64,000 nucleotides of DNA, taken from NCBI RefSeq assembly GCF_900086725.1, contig NZ_LT574838.1, positions 62,001 through 126,000 on the forward strand. Direction: 5' to 3'. This DNA comes from Bariatricus massiliensis (lineage in GTDB: Bacteria > Bacillota > Clostridia > Lachnospirales > Lachnospiraceae). This document shows, piece after piece, positions 23,352 to 32,596 of the stretch. The position numbers were made by a program, and so were the translations under genes. A model generated the notes under the pieces. The model made no database searches, was not told the DNA's origin, and saw only the letters and a program-made list of their open reading frames with translations. Numbering within the stretch: position 1 is the first letter of the stretch; each line of letters opens with the position of its first letter.

Positions 23352-25586
23352 TTAGTCTACCTTCACCAATTTAGCGAACATGGCAAACATTTTTTTCACA
23401 CCGGCAGCGTCAAATTGAACTGTCACTTCATAATCTCTGCCGCCCTCTGTAATCTGAGTAACCAATCCCTCGCCGAACTTCACATGGCGCACCCGGTCTC
23501 CGACATCATATCCCGGCCCAGCCCCATCTTTCACTGCGAACTGCTTAGGAGGTGTGTTGACTGCAAATGCCTTGGCCTTAAATGCCTGCCTTGCCTGTTG
23601 ATAAGCCAGTTTCTTTCCACTCTCCTCAGGCTCTTTTTCAAACACAGTCCCGGTGGACAGATATTCCATCGGAATCTCCTTGAGGAAGCGGGACATCTTA
23701 TTATACTGTGTCTCTCCGCGTACCATCCTTCTTCTGGCACATGTCAGTGTCAAATCCTCTCTGGCACGGGTAATGCCCACATAGCAAAGCCTGCGCTCCT
23801 CCTCCACTTCGTCCGGGTCATCGGCCGTAATGGACATATAGCTGGGGAATAACCCGTCTTCGAGCCCGGCAAGATATACATGAGGAAATTCAAGTCCTTT
23901 AGCACTATGTAACGTCATGAGAACCACATAATCTGTATTTTCATCGAGACTGTCAATATCGGCTACAAGGGCCACCTCTTCCAAAAATCCGGACAGAGTA
24001 GGCTGCTCTCCCGCCTCCTCACAGCTTTCCTCGAAGGATACAATCTTATTCTTTAATTCTTCGATATTTTCAATCCTGTTTTCCGCTTCTTCCTGTGTGT
24101 CTGCCTGCAGTTCTTCCACATATCCAGTCTCTTCAATAATCAAGTCCATCAACTCTGAGATGCTCATATGGACGCTCTCTGCCTTGAAATGCTCAATTAG
24201 CGCCGCAAAGGACTCCAGCTTTCCTGCGCTTCGCCTCACACTCGGAATCAAATCCACTGCCAGCAGTGCTTCATAGAATCCGATTTCCCGCTCTGCCGCA
24301 TAGTCCTGCACACGATTGATCGTCGTCAGGCCAATCCCTCTCTTCGGAACGTTGATAATTCTACGCACCGCCAAATCGTCCTTGCCGTTGTCTATGGTCT
24401 TAAGATAAGACAGCAAGTCTTTAATTTCACGTCTGGCATAGAAGTTGACGCCGCCTACAATCTTATACGGCACATTAGACACAACAAATTTTTCCTCGAA
24501 CATACGTGACTGTGCATTGGTCCGGTATAAGACAGCACAGTCCTTATAGTTCCTTCTGCCGCTCTCCACCTGTTCCTTTATGTCGCTTACAATATACTCC
24601 GCCTCATCATATGCATTGTCGAACTGGCGGAACTGTATGTGCTCTCCCTCGCCGTTGTCGGTCCAGAGCGTCTTGTCCTTACGTCCCTTATTGTTCCGGA
24701 TCACCGCATTGGCGGCATTCAAAATGGTACTCGTCGAGCGATAGTTCTGCTCCAGCTTGATGACTCTCGCATCCTCGAACTCCCTCTCAAAGTTCAATAT
24801 ATTTCTGATGTTCGCCCCTCGGAACTTATAGATCGACTGGTCATCGTCACCGACAACACAGAGGTTTTTATATTTTCCCGCCAACAGGCTCACCAGCTGA
24901 AACTGAACTGTGTTCGTATCCTGATATTCATCTACCATAATATATCGGAACCGGTTCTGGTAGTACTCGAGTACATCTGGCTGTGTCTGAAGAAGCTGTA
25001 CGGTCTTCACCAGCAAATCATCAAAGTCCAAAGCGTTGTTTGCCTTCAGCTGCTTTTCAAATTCTGCATAGACCTGCGCAATCTTTTTACGGCCAAAATC
25101 CCCCTCCGCTTGAAGGGCATACTCTTCCACAGAGATTAATTCATTCTTTGCCGAAGAAATGGCCGCCAAAAGTGACCTCTCCTTATATACTTTCGTATCC
25201 ACCTGAAGATATTTGCACACATCCTTCATCAATGTCTTTTGATCGTCTGTATCGTAAATTGTAAAATTATTATCATATCCCAGCCTGTCGATATAGCGGC
25301 GTAGTATACGTACGCACATGGAATGGAACGTACTCACCCAGATGCTCTCTGAGCCAAATCCGACCAGATTATCTACACGCTCTCTCATCTCTCCCGCAGC
25401 CTTATTGGTAAATGTAATGGCCAAAATATTCCACGGGTTGACGCCCAGCTCCTCGATCAGATAAGCTATCCGGTGGGTCAGTACTCTTGTCTTTCCCGAA
25501 CCCGCTCCCGCCAGAATCAAAAGAGGCCCTTCCGTATGGTAGACCGCTTCCCGCTGCTGTTCATTCAGTGAATCATAAATACTCAT
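23352..25586 (-). CDS. pcrA: ATP-dependent DNA helicase PcrA (UvrD/Rep family)
   Basis: A 3'-5' superfamily 1A helicase for DNA repair, replication restart and rolling-circle plasmid replication. 744 residues. Motif I AGAGSGKT (about 26-33), Ia TFTNKAA, II VDEYQDTN (about 220), III VVGDDDQSIYKFRGA, IV EQNYRST, V TLHSAKGLEFPHV, VI RRLCYVGITRARE. The C-terminus has the tudor-like end YDVGDRVRHVKFGEGLV that binds RNA polymerase in PcrA. AGGAGATG precedes ATG 25586. Divergent from yerC, the same neighbourhood as in many Firmicutes. PcrA is also the helicase partner of Rep_trans initiators, relevant to the element next door. Confidence 0.97.
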   Translation of the reverse strand: MSIYDSLNEQQREAVYHTEGPLLILAGAGSGKTRVLTHRIAYLIEELGVNPWNILAITFTNKAAGEMRERVDNLVGFGSESIWVSTFHSMCVRILRRYIDRLGYDNNFTIYDTDDQKTLMKDVCKYLQVDTKVYKERSLLAAISSAKNELISVEEYALQAEGDFGRKKIAQVYAEFEKQLKANNALDFDDLLVKTVQLLQTQPDVLEYYQNRFRYIMVDEYQDTNTVQFQLVSLLAGKYKNLCVVGDDDQSIYKFRGANIRNILNFEREFEDARVIKLEQNYRSTSTILNAANAVIRNNKGRKDKTLWTDNGEGEHIQFRQFDNAYDEAEYIVSDIKEQVESGRRNYKDCAVLYRTNAQSRMFEEKFVVSNVPYKIVGGVNFYARREIKDLLSYLKTIDNGKDDLAVRRIINVPKRGIGLTTINRVQDYAAEREIGFYEALLAVDLIPSVRRSAGKLESFAALIEHFKAESVHMSISELMDLIIEETGYVEELQADTQEEAENRIENIEELKNKIVSFEESCEEAGEQPTLSGFLEEVALVADIDSLDENTDYVVLMTLHSAKGLEFPHVYLAGLEDGLFPSYMSITADDPDEVEEERRLCYVGITRAREDLTLTCARRRMVRGETQYNKMSRFLKEIPMEYLSTGTVFEKEPEESGKKLAYQQARQAFKAKAFAVNTPPKQFAVKDGAGPGYDVGDRVRHVKFGEGLVTQITEGGRDYEVTVQFDAAGVKKMFAMFAKLVKVD

Positions 25587-25770
25587 TTATTCATCTCCTT
25601 GCTGTAAAATGTATCCTCTTTGCTCGAGAATACTTGTCCATTATATTATAAAATATATCCTCTGTCCACCGCACACCTCGAAATGCAGAAAAATTACGAA
25701 ACTAACTGTGGACTTTATGAATTTACTGTGTTAAAATGTAGTCGGTAATAAAATTACGGAGGGATATATA

Positions 25771-26076
25771 ATGAGTAAAAAGATAAGGACAGAAGCAGTT
25801 GACTATTTGTTCGAGGCTATCTTAAGTCTTAGAGATAAAGAAGAATGCTTTACTTTCTTTGAGGATATCTGTACAATCAATGAGCTCTTATCATTGTCAC
25901 AGCGTTTTGAAGTTGCCAAGATGCTGAGAGAACAGAAGACTTATCTAGAAATAGCCGAGAAGACAGGGGCTTCTACCGCTACCATCAGCCGTGTCAACCG
26001 TTCACTGAATTATGGGAACGACGGGTACGATATGGTATTTGAACGCATTAACAAACCTAACACCAAAGAAGACTAA
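25771..26076 (+). CDS. yerC: TrpR-like protein, YerC/YecD family
   Basis: 101 residues, almost entirely helical, with a TrpR-type helix-turn-helix: LSLSQRFEVAKMLREQKTYL and EIAEKTGASTATISRVNRSL. The family is found beside pcrA in Firmicutes and has no confirmed target. GGAGGGATATATA precedes ATG 25771. Followed by a perfect palindromic terminator. Confidence 0.9.
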   Translation: MSKKIRTEAVDYLFEAILSLRDKEECFTFFEDICTINELLSLSQRFEVAKMLREQKTYLEIAEKTGASTATISRVNRSLNYGNDGYDMVFERINKPNTKED

Positions 26077-26124
26077 ACAAAATGCTGGGGAAAGCAGAAA
26101 AGCCGGACAGGCTCTCTGAAAGAA

Positions 26125-26156
26125 AAGGACCACATGGCAGCTGCCATGTGGTCCTT
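26125..26156. terminator. Terminator, 16-bp perfect palindrome
   Basis: AAGGACCACATGGCAG then CTGCCATGTGGTCCTT with no separate loop, then GATTTTC and an AT-rich run. Serves yerC and possibly the convergent GrpB gene. Confidence 0.8.
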
Positions 26157-26225
26157 GATTTTCAACAATTATTTTTTATTACCCGAAACCCTGAAAACTA
26201 GGCTATACACTCTATTTGGGACTGC

Positions 26226-26747
26226 CTAATCGCCAACAAGAGAACGGTAAATAGATTTGATAAAAGCTTCTTTCCCTCTCGTATAGGAAACTCTATCATT
26301 GGGATATTTCTTCGCAAGTTCTTTCTTTAGCTTTTCATATTGCTTGGCCTGTTTGATATGAGCATTTAAGTAATCTCGAAAACCTACCAATAAATTAAAT
26401 TCGTCTTCTTTTTCACCATAGCAATGAATATGTCTGAGAGATATTTCGTTCCCTCCTCTTAATACAAACAAATGATAATTTGTGTTTCCATTCTGTGGGC
26501 CACAATAGTCGTACCCTAATTTTTCCAAACACTCAATATCCATGTCTGTTATAGATTTCAGCCGAACTGCGACATCCAAAATTGGTTTTGCCTCAATCGA
26601 AAAAATTGCTGTGCTCCCAACATGCTGTATATCAAAAATATTGCTGCCCCACTGACGTTCAAGTTCTTCTCTGACAGTTATAAACTCTTCTTCCCATTTT
26701 TTATTATGAGGAAATAGTCTAACTTTATATCGCTCTACGCCTTCCAT
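26226..26747 (-). CDS. GrpB family protein (UPF0157, nucleotidyltransferase-like)
   Basis: 173 residues from ATG 26747 (GGGGGT upstream), the usual length of the family; the longer frame to 26810 adds an unrelated basic stretch. Diagnostic sequence: IQHVGSTAIFSIEAKPILDV (about 43-62), a nucleotidyltransferase-like active-site pattern with the acidic pair replaced by KPILDV, and SLRHIHCY followed by a charged RDYLNAHIKQAKQYEKLK helix. Function of the family is unknown. Isolated gene. Confidence 0.85.
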   Translation of the reverse strand: MEGVERYKVRLFPHNKKWEEEFITVREELERQWGSNIFDIQHVGSTAIFSIEAKPILDVAVRLKSITDMDIECLEKLGYDYCGPQNGNTNYHLFVLRGGNEISLRHIHCYGEKEDEFNLLVGFRDYLNAHIKQAKQYEKLKKELAKKYPNDRVSYTRGKEAFIKSIYRSLVGD

Positions 26748-26897
26748 TGCGTTACCCCCGAAAGACCAATTGCCGATGCGCTTTATCCGACTAAGGCGGA
26801 CACAGTTCATGTTTTTATAATTCTAAGTTCATACTATCATATCCCCAGCAGTCATGTCTGTGGCTGTTTAAAATGTCTCAACTAGCTGGAAATAACA

Positions 26898-27503
26898 TTA
26901 TTTTTTAATTCTTCCTCCCGGAAGCTGGTCAATCAGCTTTTCTATTAACTGCTTCTTCACATATACATCGAAGCTCAAGTTGCAGATGAACGCAAAGAGC
27001 TGGAGATACTCTCTCTCCTCCTCAGGAGCGTCCTCATACGCGTCCTGCGCAGACGCATACATGTCCCGTATGCTCTCCTGCATCTGTTCGATACGCCCCT
27101 TCTCCATCTTGCAGACTTCCTCGTAGATCTGCTGCATATCAAACTCGGCATCAGAAGCGAAGTAGCGGTCAGTCAGCGGCTTCAACAGAATCTCGATATC
27201 CTTGATAGATAACAGGTTCTTAAAATAATACACAAAAATAAGAACCAATACATGTTCCTTTGTGTACTTCTTCTTGACCGGCGGAGGCAGAAGATTATTT
27301 TTGGCGTAATTATTAATCATCGTTTTCGTCAAAATCTTGTCTTCTTTATACCGTTTTGTCGACTTCAGCTGCTCCTCCATGAAGGTCGTCACCTGATCCA
27401 TATACAAATCTATATTAGGTATATTGGCTGGCCTTATATAATCAATGCGGCCGATACTTTCTAAAATGCTGTTCAACAAATCTTCTGTATTAATCGTCAT
27501 CAT
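26898..27503 (-). CDS. DUF1836 protein
   Basis: 201 residues. ATG 27503 follows GGGGTGAAT; the in-frame GTG 27509 is part of that ribosome site. DUF1836 signature with a MerR-like winged helix (TKTMINNYAKNNLLPPPVKK, YTKEHVLVLIFVYYFKNLLS). The C-terminal half is helical and acidic. Family members are thought to be transcriptional regulators but none is characterised here. Same strand as the PHP gene upstream, 36 bases apart, so probably co-transcribed. Confidence 0.85.
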   Translation of the reverse strand: MMTINTEDLLNSILESIGRIDYIRPANIPNIDLYMDQVTTFMEEQLKSTKRYKEDKILTKTMINNYAKNNLLPPPVKKKYTKEHVLVLIFVYYFKNLLSIKDIEILLKPLTDRYFASDAEFDMQQIYEEVCKMEKGRIEQMQESIRDMYASAQDAYEDAPEEEREYLQLFAFICNLSFDVYVKKQLIEKLIDQLPGGRIKK

Positions 27504-27539
27504 ATTCACCCCAATATAGATATTATATAGTATTAAAAA

Positions 27540-28253
27540 CTAGATAGCAAGTACTTTTTCCAGTTTGTCTATCAAGGTGTTCACGACTAGCTCTTCCGGA
27601 AATTCACATTCTTTCAAAAGCCCTAATGCAATGTCCAGCTCAGCTATGTCCACATCAATATGGGCATCACTTCCCAGACTTATAGGCACACTGTACTTTT
27701 TGCAGTACTGAAGCATAATCTTATCATTATCGTATGTATTTACACGGAATCCCTCCGGCCTAAGTGATGAATTATTCACTTCCAGAAGCGTTCCCGTCTC
27801 CTTGGCTTTCAGGACAAGAGCCTCATAATCTACCGGAAATCTGCCATCATCAGGATGTCCGATAATGTGGATCAGTGGATTCTCCATCACTCTAAAATAA
27901 GCGTCCATCACATGTTCTTTAGTCACTTCCGCTTTAAAACACGGCATATGGATGCTGGCTATGGCAATGTCCATTTTCTCCAGCGTAGACTCCGGCATAT
28001 CTACAGCCCCAGTCTCATCCAGTATATTCAATTCTGTCCCCATGAACAGCCTGACACCCTCCATTTCCCGCGGAATCACATCAAGATTCTGAAAATAGAA
28101 TGAATGGCAGGTTCCGGGCATGGTCGGCGCATGCTCTGTCAATGCCAGACCTTGCAGTCCCTTTTCCCGTGCCATGCGTGCCATCTCACGAACCGTGCTG
28201 TATGCATGTCCGCTGACTAATGTATGTGCGTGTGTGTCCAGTACAATTTTCAT
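27540..28253 (-). CDS. PHP-domain phosphoesterase, YcdX type
   Basis: A metal-dependent phosphoesterase with a trinuclear zinc-type site. 237 residues from ATG 28253 (GTGAGGGT upstream). Metal ligands in order: DTHAHT (about 6-11), HAYST, TEHAP (about 38-42), GTELN (about 72), SIHMP (about 101), GHPDD (about 130), EVNNSS (about 158), GSDAHI (about 188). This is the YcdX/PHP standalone pattern. Substrate unknown. Confidence 0.9.
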   Translation of the reverse strand: MKIVLDTHAHTLVSGHAYSTVREMARMAREKGLQGLALTEHAPTMPGTCHSFYFQNLDVIPREMEGVRLFMGTELNILDETGAVDMPESTLEKMDIAIASIHMPCFKAEVTKEHVMDAYFRVMENPLIHIIGHPDDGRFPVDYEALVLKAKETGTLLEVNNSSLRPEGFRVNTYDNDKIMLQYCKKYSVPISLGSDAHIDVDIAELDIALGLLKECEFPEELVVNTLIDKLEKVLAI

Positions 28254-28417
28254 CTTTTTTACCCTCACTTTATGACTCTTCTTTTACTGACCTATCATTT
28301 ATGTTACATAAGTAATCATATACTTTTTTATTATGTTTTACAACGCATTTTGCATAGTTTTTGCAGCTGTGGCACAGACTAATGTTTATCTATGGACAAT
28401 AAGAAAGAAGGACTACT

Positions 28418-28621
28418 ATGGACAAAAATGAAAAAAATGAAAACCAAAAGATGATTGACTCCTATGACTACCTCTCCAACGCTGCCTCCTCATGGGACTG
28501 TACCGGGTTAATTCCCTCCGCTCCACTCTCACGCTCGGAGCTTGAAAGTTACGAAGAAATATATCATTTCACGCCCCCTTCCCTTCCTCCCCAAAAAGAG
28601 CAGGAAAAAGAGGATTATTAA
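28418..28621 (+). CDS. Short acidic protein, unknown
   Basis: 67 residues. ATG 28418 follows AGAAAGAAGGACTACT, a fair ribosome site. Composition is polar and acidic with a Pro-rich end (HFTPPSLPPQKEQEKEDY) and a central SYDYLSNAASSWDCTGLIP segment. No family recognised. It stands in a 500-base gap and is followed directly by the promoter-hairpin repeat, so it is likely its own transcript. Confidence 0.5.
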   Translation: MDKNEKNENQKMIDSYDYLSNAASSWDCTGLIPSAPLSRSELESYEEIYHFTPPSLPPQKEQEKEDY

Positions 28622-28639
28622 AATTCTATAAAGCCCCAC

Positions 28640-28720
28640 AAGACTCTGACGCTTCGTGGTATAATAAGTGCAATTAAAGGCAATTGCATTGCCTTTATGC
28701 CGCTTGAGTGGCTTCGTCCA
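28640..28720 (+). repeat. Promoter-hairpin repeat, copy III
   Basis: Plus-strand order: GTGGTATAAT (extended -10, 28656-28665), AAGTGCAATT, hairpin AAAGGCAAT-TGC-ATTGCCTTT (28676-28696), then ATGCCGCTTGAGTGGC. The reverse complement aligns with 2183-2256 with a small gap. It lies upstream of the GH2 gene as copy I does for the PBP gene. Confidence 0.75.
28657..28665 (+). promoter_or_regulatory. Extended -10 promoter for the GH2 gene
   Basis: TGGTATAAT; predicted start near 28672, so the 21-base hairpin would be at the very 5' end of the mRNA, a position that can protect a transcript. ATG 28752 follows with AAAGAGGGGACTTTC. Confidence 0.55.
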
Positions 28721-28751
28721 GAAGTAAACTACACAGAAAGAGGGGACTTTC

Positions 28752-30548
28752 ATGAATATATTATCCGCCATAAAAAGCGTTCGTATCTTTCCCGGCAAAA
28801 ACAAGCTGCAAGTACTGACGACACCTTGGAGCGAGTCGCTGGATACGTCCCATGTGCTGGATGAATATCCCCGCCCCCAGATGGTGCGGAATCATTATAT
28901 CAATCTAAATGGTTATTGGGATTATAAAGTCTACGCCCCAAAGGGCCATCTAAAGTCGAGCGGACAGCTTCTTGTTCCGTTCTCACCGGAGGCCCCGCTT
29001 TCAGGCGCAGGATTTCAGCTGAAACCTAATGAAATCCTAGTCTGCGAGCGTCTCCTCCCACAGCTTCAGCCCCCCGCGGAGGGCAGCCGGTGCATTTTGC
29101 ATTTCGGCGCTGTGGACCAGTATGCAAGAGTCTATATTAATGGGCATTTGGCGGTGAGCCATATTGGTGGTTATCTTCCCTTTTCAGCAGACATTACAGA
29201 ATTTCTAACGAACGGTGACAACCTGTTATCGGTGCGGATTGTGGACCGTTCCGATACCTCTTATCATAGTATTGGAAAACAAAAGCTGAAAAGAGGAGGT
29301 ATGTTCTACACTGCCCAAAGTGGTATCTGGCAGACAGTATGGCTGGAGTGGGTGCCGGATATATACATTCAAGACCTTTTAATTACACCGTGTTTTGACA
29401 AAGAGACGGTTCACGTATCGCTTACACTGAATAAGCCGCTCTCCTCCGGCCCCGGTACGGACTGCGTACTCTGCCGGGTACTGGATGCGGAGGGCGCGCA
29501 TGTTTCAAAGGGAGTCTGTGCGAACCAATCCGATTCCATGTGCCATTATTCGTGCTACTGCGACGTTGACGATGTGCACCCTTGGACGCCAGACACCCCT
29601 TATCTCTACTCCTTGGAAGTGACCGCAGGAGCAGATTGTGTCACAGGTTATTTTGCCATGCGCACCTTCTCTATAGAACAGGATAGCAAGGGCATCCCCC
29701 GCTTTTGTCTCAACCACCACCCCCTTTTTCTAAATGGGGTGTTAGATCAGGGTTATTGGCCGGACGGACTATATACGGCGCCCTCAGATGAAGCACTGAT
29801 GTATGACATCAAGAAAATGAAAGAACTCGGGTTCAACCTCATCCGGAAACATGTTAAAATCGAGCCGGCACGCTGGTATTACCACTGTGATAGATTGGGC
29901 ATGATTGTATGGCAGGATATGGTGAACGGCGGTAAATATCTGGCTCCTTTCATGACTTGGCTTCCCGCCCTTTTCCCTAAATTGAAAACACATTTCAGCG
30001 ACCGTTTCTATTCTCTTTTGGGCCGCAAGAACATACACGGCCGGGAGGACTTTGAACGGGAATGTTTGGAGACTGCAGCAGCGCTCCGCTCCTTTCCCTG
30101 TATCAGTACCTGGGTTCTGTTCAATGAAGGCTGGGGGCAGTTCGACTCTAAGCGTCTGACTAAGAAATTGAAGGATATGGATTCCGGCCGTCTGATAGAT
30201 TCAGCCAGCGGCTGGTTTGACCGTGGGCAGGGTGATTTCAAGAGTGAGCACAATTATTTTGAAAAGTTGTCCGTAATTCCTGACAAACGCGCCTTTGTAA
30301 TCTCAGAATACGGCGGCTATGCGTGCCAGATCAAAGAACATATAAGCACAAAGGCTATCTACGGTTATAAAATATATCCGACTTTAGAGCAATTCCAAAA
30401 TGCATATTTTAATCTGCGCCGTACAGAACTGGAGCCTCTCATAGAACAAGGATTATGCGGGGCTGTCTACACCCAAGTCTCCGATATAGAAGATGAGATT
30501 AACGGCCTGCTCACCTACGACCGCAGATTCTGTAAACTGGACTCCTAG
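28752..30548 (+). CDS. Glycoside hydrolase family 2 (beta-galactosidase/beta-glucuronidase-like)
   Basis: 598 residues, no signal peptide, so probably cytoplasmic and acting on imported sugars. N-terminal sugar-binding jelly roll (about 40-190, with INLNGYWDYKVY), Ig-like domain (about 195-300), then TIM barrel (about 305-598): QGYWPDGLYTAP, KELGFNLIRKHVKIEP, GMIVWQDM, acid/base Glu in VLFNEGWGQFD (about 458) and nucleophile Glu in VISEYGGYA (about 519). Substrate is not certain: short for LacZ, and the WQDM element is common in GH2 of gut Clostridia. No transporter next to it. Confidence 0.88.
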   Translation: MNILSAIKSVRIFPGKNKLQVLTTPWSESLDTSHVLDEYPRPQMVRNHYINLNGYWDYKVYAPKGHLKSSGQLLVPFSPEAPLSGAGFQLKPNEILVCERLLPQLQPPAEGSRCILHFGAVDQYARVYINGHLAVSHIGGYLPFSADITEFLTNGDNLLSVRIVDRSDTSYHSIGKQKLKRGGMFYTAQSGIWQTVWLEWVPDIYIQDLLITPCFDKETVHVSLTLNKPLSSGPGTDCVLCRVLDAEGAHVSKGVCANQSDSMCHYSCYCDVDDVHPWTPDTPYLYSLEVTAGADCVTGYFAMRTFSIEQDSKGIPRFCLNHHPLFLNGVLDQGYWPDGLYTAPSDEALMYDIKKMKELGFNLIRKHVKIEPARWYYHCDRLGMIVWQDMVNGGKYLAPFMTWLPALFPKLKTHFSDRFYSLLGRKNIHGREDFERECLETAAALRSFPCISTWVLFNEGWGQFDSKRLTKKLKDMDSGRLIDSASGWFDRGQGDFKSEHNYFEKLSVIPDKRAFVISEYGGYACQIKEHISTKAIYGYKIYPTLEQFQNAYFNLRRTELEPLIEQGLCGAVYTQVSDIEDEINGLLTYDRRFCKLDS

Positions 30549-30574
30549 CGGGTGGCTGTGCAGGCACCCACCCG
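30549..30574 (+). terminator. Terminator of the GH2 gene
   Basis: CGGGTGG and CCACCCG (30549-30555, 30568-30574) directly after the stop, followed by TTTGTC. Confidence 0.65.
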
Positions 30575-30594
30575 TTTGTCTCGTTGTTAACGCA

Positions 30595-30627
30595 AAGATA
30601 GACGCCGGAAATTCCGGCGTCTATCTT
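30595..30627. terminator. Terminator overlapping the glgB stop
   Basis: AAGATAGACGCCGGAA-A-TTCCGGCGTCTATCTT, a 16-bp perfect stem with a one-base centre. The stem arm reaches the glgB stop codon. Confidence 0.75.
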
Positions 30628-32413
30628 ATATGATGCGAAGCAATATGCCTGAATAGGGAGGAAGGTTTACTGTGACCGTTTCTTTTTCTGACTTTAGCCA
30701 AGATTCTGTATTCTGTTTCTTGGTAGCCCCTCCGTACTCTTCCCAATCCGTGTTCATCACCACGGAGCACGTTTCCTCCGGCTCCTTCACAAACTGATAT
30801 TCTTTCTGTTCTTCGTCGGAGAAATTGAACAGCCCAACAAAGGTATTGATTTCTCCCTTTCTTTCCACCGCATAAATGCAACGCTCTTCTTGATGACAAT
30901 CAACCCAGCGGAAGTTCTCCGGATTGTAGTCATCATGAAAGGCATCATTTGCTTTATAAATACGGTTCAGCTCGATCATATATTTATGAAATGCGTCATG
31001 AAGCGGATATTTCAATATATCCCAATCCTGCTCACGGCTTTCATCCCACTCTCTGAGCTGGCCAAATTCGTTGCCCATAAAGTTCAACTTCTTTCCCGGA
31101 TGAACCATCACATACAAATACATGGCTCTCGCCTGCGGAAACTTTATTTCATAATCTCCGTACATTTTCTGCAAAATCGTCGCTTTGCCATGTACCACTT
31201 CATCGTGGCAGAACTCAAGCAAATATTTTTCATTGTAAAAATACATCATGGAAAAGGTCAGTTTGTGATAATCCCGGCTGCGGTACTCGGGTGCAGTCTG
31301 GAAGTACTCCAGCGTGTCGTGCATAAATCCCAAATCCCATTTGTAATCGAACCCAAGTCCCCCTTGTTCCACAGGCTTTGTCACCCCCGGATAAGAGGTG
31401 GAATCCTCCGCGATTAAGACCGCTGTTGGATGGAGCCTCTTCAGGCCTTGGTTCATCGTCTTTAAAAATTCAAGGGTTGAGCCGTTCACTCCCCGTGCCT
31501 CGTCCCCCTGCCAATAAATCAAGCGGCTCACCGCATCCATGCGAAGTCCGTCAAAGTGAAATTCCTCCAGCCAGTAATTCGCCGCGGACTGCAGGAAGCA
31601 GCGCACTTCCCCTCTAGAATGCATGAAATTCATACTGCCCCATTCACTCTCGCCCACGTCTGAGTGTGGATACTCATAAAGACTTGTCCCGTCAAACTCC
31701 TTAAGCCCATAACTGTCCACAGCAAAATGGACCGGTACGAAATCCATGATCACACCTATTCCGGCCTTGTGGCAGGCATCCACCAGCTTCTTCAGTCCCT
31801 CCGGTGTCCCATAACGGGATGTAGGCGCAAAAAAGCCAGTATTTTGATATCCCCAGGAGCCGTCAAATGGATGCTCGGAAAGAGGCATCAATTCAACATG
31901 GGTATAATGATTTTCCAGCACATAGGGAATCAGCTTGTCTGCAAGCTCTTCATACGTATACCAATCTGCCTCGCCCTCCCCTTTCTTCTTCCATGAACCT
32001 GCATGTATCTCATAGATATTCATAGCCTCTGTATAACAGACGGAACGGCTGCTCATCCATTCCTCATCCTCGAATTCATACGCTCCAAGTTCTGACAGAA
32101 TCGAGCAGGCTCCCGGTCTAAGCTCCATCCTGAAACCATAGGGATCGCAATGCTCGACCCGGCTGCCACTCTGTGTATAAACACAGTATTTATACATCTG
32201 CCCACTCTCCGCCTCAATCGGCGCCGAGTAAAAGATTCCACTGCTTCCTTCCTGAGAGAGGGAAACTTCCTGCCATCCGCTGAATTCTCCCACAACGGAG
32301 ACCCCTTTTGCCCCCGGCGCAAATACCCGGAATACATATCCTTCCTGTTCTTTGTGTGCCCCAAAATATTTGTATGCCTCAAACCAATGCCCTGTGTAAA
32401 ATTCTTTTCTCAT
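30626..32413 (-). CDS. glgB: 1,4-alpha-glucan branching enzyme
   Basis: Adds alpha-1,6 branches to glycogen. 595 residues, shorter than the usual 630-730. CBM48 (about 15-105, VGEFSGWQEV), then a GH13 barrel: HVELMPLSEHPFDGSWGYQ (about 170), FDGLRMDAVSR (nucleophile Asp about 293), LIAEDST (acid/base Glu about 335), HDEVVHGK (about 405), NFMGNEFGQ. C-terminal beta domain. All catalytic positions present. Other glycogen genes (glgA, C, D, P) are not in the window, so it is a lone copy. A strong promoter, TTGACA-18-TATAAT, lies just upstream. Confidence 0.93.
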   Translation of the reverse strand: MRKEFYTGHWFEAYKYFGAHKEQEGYVFRVFAPGAKGVSVVGEFSGWQEVSLSQEGSSGIFYSAPIEAESGQMYKYCVYTQSGSRVEHCDPYGFRMELRPGACSILSELGAYEFEDEEWMSSRSVCYTEAMNIYEIHAGSWKKKGEGEADWYTYEELADKLIPYVLENHYTHVELMPLSEHPFDGSWGYQNTGFFAPTSRYGTPEGLKKLVDACHKAGIGVIMDFVPVHFAVDSYGLKEFDGTSLYEYPHSDVGESEWGSMNFMHSRGEVRCFLQSAANYWLEEFHFDGLRMDAVSRLIYWQGDEARGVNGSTLEFLKTMNQGLKRLHPTAVLIAEDSTSYPGVTKPVEQGGLGFDYKWDLGFMHDTLEYFQTAPEYRSRDYHKLTFSMMYFYNEKYLLEFCHDEVVHGKATILQKMYGDYEIKFPQARAMYLYVMVHPGKKLNFMGNEFGQLREWDESREQDWDILKYPLHDAFHKYMIELNRIYKANDAFHDDYNPENFRWVDCHQEERCIYAVERKGEINTFVGLFNFSDEEQKEYQFVKEPEETCSVVMNTDWEEYGGATKKQNTESWLKSEKETVTVNLPPYSGILLRII

Positions 32414-32461
32414 ATTAAGTCCCCCGCATTTTTACTTCCTCTAAGATAAAACTCCACTTTC

Positions 32462-32491
32462 ATTATACGAAATCAGCATTTCTGCTGTCAA
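32462..32491 (-). promoter_or_regulatory. Promoter of glgB
   Basis: Minus strand TTGACA (32491-32486), 18-base spacer, TATAAT (32467-32462), about 49 bases before ATG 32413. Confidence 0.75.
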
Positions 32492-32596
32492 TGATATGAA
32501 AAGATACAAATTCATTAAATTGTATTCTCCTTCCTTGAAACTATTGGACACTTCCCTGCATATGCTAAAAGAGATATAAGCTTCAAGGAGGCAATT

